DNA of 24,100 bases from Bacilli bacterium (GTDB lineage: Bacteria; Bacillota_I; Bacilli_A; RFN20; CAG-288). Made by a program: the position numbers and the translations under genes. How positions within the stretch are numbered: the first letter of the stretch is position 1; each line of letters starts with the position of its first letter. Under the pieces are notes generated by a model that made no database searches, was not told the origin of the DNA, and was given only the letters and a program-made list of their open reading frames with translations. The stretch lies in the NCBI GenBank assembly GCA_900763245.1, contig CAAFJQ010000068.1, positions 1-24,100 on the forward strand, given 5' to 3'. Shown here in pieces: positions 23,511 through 24,100 of this stretch.

Positions 23511-23645
23511 CGTTTCAATTTTTTAAAATCACAAAAGCTGATGCCTTCCATGGCTTGAACGATGATTACTCTGTTATCATCGTAGCTACTGTATTTTGTA
23601 TTAGCCTATCTGAAGTATCCTCTTATTTTTTGTACTTATATTCAT
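23505..23645 (-). pseudogene. 5' remnant of a second ApeA-like HEPN gene
   Basis: On the minus strand from 23645 the sequence starts MN, then in a shifted frame reads GYF, a stop, and YDDNRVIIVQAMEGI, aligning with YDDNRKIIVQTMEDI near the start of the intact protein at 19415-20722; SFCDFKKLKRSL continues the match to SANDFIELKKSL. The match ends near 23505 where IS66-type sequence begins. About 45 codons survive, with at least one frameshift and a stop. Confidence 0.65.
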
Positions 23646-23757
23646 TTCTTCATTACATTTCTCATTACAGGTTAGATGATATTCTGTATGTATGATTCTA
23701 AATAATATTATTCAATCGTGATTATTGAATAACAAATTGCTAATTTAATATTTGACT

Positions 23758-24100
23758 TTAAATTTCCTGACTCTTGTCACTACTAAAAATCAAATCCAAG
23801 ATCAATTCATATAGATCGGCATAATTTCTTGCTTCATCGATGATTCTATTGATTTCAGGATTTTCGGCAGCTTTTAAAAGTCTAACATCATAGTCATCTT
23901 TCATTTGTTTCTGAATTTCTTCAGTTGATAATTTGAAATTTGGTTGATCGATGGAACGTTCGATTTCATAGATTGCATCGTTGTATATATCACAACAGAA
24001 CTTCTGGTCAATATAGTCTTTGTTCTTTATAGTCAGAATCGATGACAGATGCAAATTATCGAAGATTTCATTGAATTCGATAGAACGAATATCAGTTCTC
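23758..24100 (-). CDS. Second copy of the unknown helical protein, cut by the window edge
   Basis: The minus-strand frame is open from the window end to the stop at 23758-23760 and matches the C-terminal half of the 20834-21508 protein almost fully (for example KDYIDQKFCCDIYN and YADLYELILDLIF). The last about 110 bases of the window are identical to 21071-21180, while changes rise toward the 3' end of the gene. Its 5' part lies beyond the window. Its downstream neighbour, the HEPN gene, is destroyed, so this is an apparently intact partner without its mate. Confidence 0.65.
   Translation of the reverse strand, partial: RTDIRSIEFNEIFDNLHLSSILTIKNKDYIDQKFCCDIYNDAIYEIERSIDQPNFKLSTEEIQKQMKDDYDVRLLKAAENPEINRIIDEARNYADLYELILDLIFSSDKSQEI

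Larger units (their letters stand above)
23505..24100. repeat. Duplicated copy of the 20560-21180 segment
   Basis: The region repeats the 5' end of the HEPN gene, the spacer and the 3' half of the partner gene. Similarity is low in the HEPN remnant and spacer, high in the partner gene and complete at the window edge. It faces the same way as the intact pair and is separated from it by the AlbA_2-type gene and the IS66-type scar. Confidence 0.75.

Noticed and set aside
23303..23695. 130-codon + strand frame across the IS66-type scar
   Set aside because: It runs through the out-of-frame tnpA-like part and the antisense of the HEPN remnant; no protein family features.
1..24100. Mollicutes genetic code (TGA as Trp)
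   Set aside because: TGA ends several clear genes, including ATGA start/stop overlaps at 10863 and 16128, and Trp is encoded by TGG.

Overview
The window is about 24 kb of a moderately AT-rich, Firmicutes-type genome. Several points suggest an uncultured gut member of the Bacilli/Erysipelotrichia/RF39 kind: GGAGG ribosome binding sites, a Gram-positive style lipoprotein, SipW/TasA-type secretion genes, and TGA used as stop (standard code, not the Mycoplasma code). No tRNA, rRNA or CRISPR array was found. The taxon is an inference from gene content only.

Region 1 (1-11987, all + strand, tight spacing) is a surface-assembly operon. Two TasA/camelysin-like secreted proteins come first. They are followed by a SipW-type signal peptidase, a membrane-anchored McrB-like AAA+ ATPase, a DUF2357-like protein with a C-terminal zinc ribbon, an ABC exporter (ATPase and permease), a large beta-helix surface protein and a lipoprotein with five tandem beta repeats and a Listeria-Bacteroides (InlB-type) repeat.

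Region 2 (12015-18890, + strand, more AT-rich) holds two paralogous gene pairs. Each pair is a TasA-like protein followed by a long beta-helix protein, and both proteins carry the same type of signal segment with a GFxxW-like end that presumably feeds the SipW-type peptidase. The two beta-helix proteins share their N-terminal part but differ at the C-terminus: one has an InlB-type domain (split by a frameshift), the other a Hint (hedgehog/intein-type) autoprocessing domain. Both pairs are followed by the same roughly 200-bp element. It contains a conserved 15-17 residue peptide with a poly-G tract of different length, a strong hairpin and a ribosome binding site. The second copy of the element now leads into ATG-AAG-TGA, as if a third pair had been lost.

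Region 3 (18951-19339) is a run of three very small single-span membrane proteins (53, 26 and 23 residues), each with its own start site.

Region 4 (19415-24100) looks like a defence or accessory patch. On the minus strand is a two-gene set: an unknown helical 224-residue protein, then an ApeA-like HEPN protein with an RX4H motif. Next comes a divergent Schlafen/AlbA_2-type ATP-binding regulator preceded by three 21-bp direct repeats, then a terminator, a decayed IS66-type accessory gene, and a second partial copy of the minus-strand pair in which the HEPN gene is reduced to a 5' remnant while the partner frame stays open to the window edge.

The strongest candidate for something undescribed is regions 1 and 2 together: a SipW-dependent surface system with a McrB/DUF2357-derived membrane ATPase module and a Hint-bearing surface protein.
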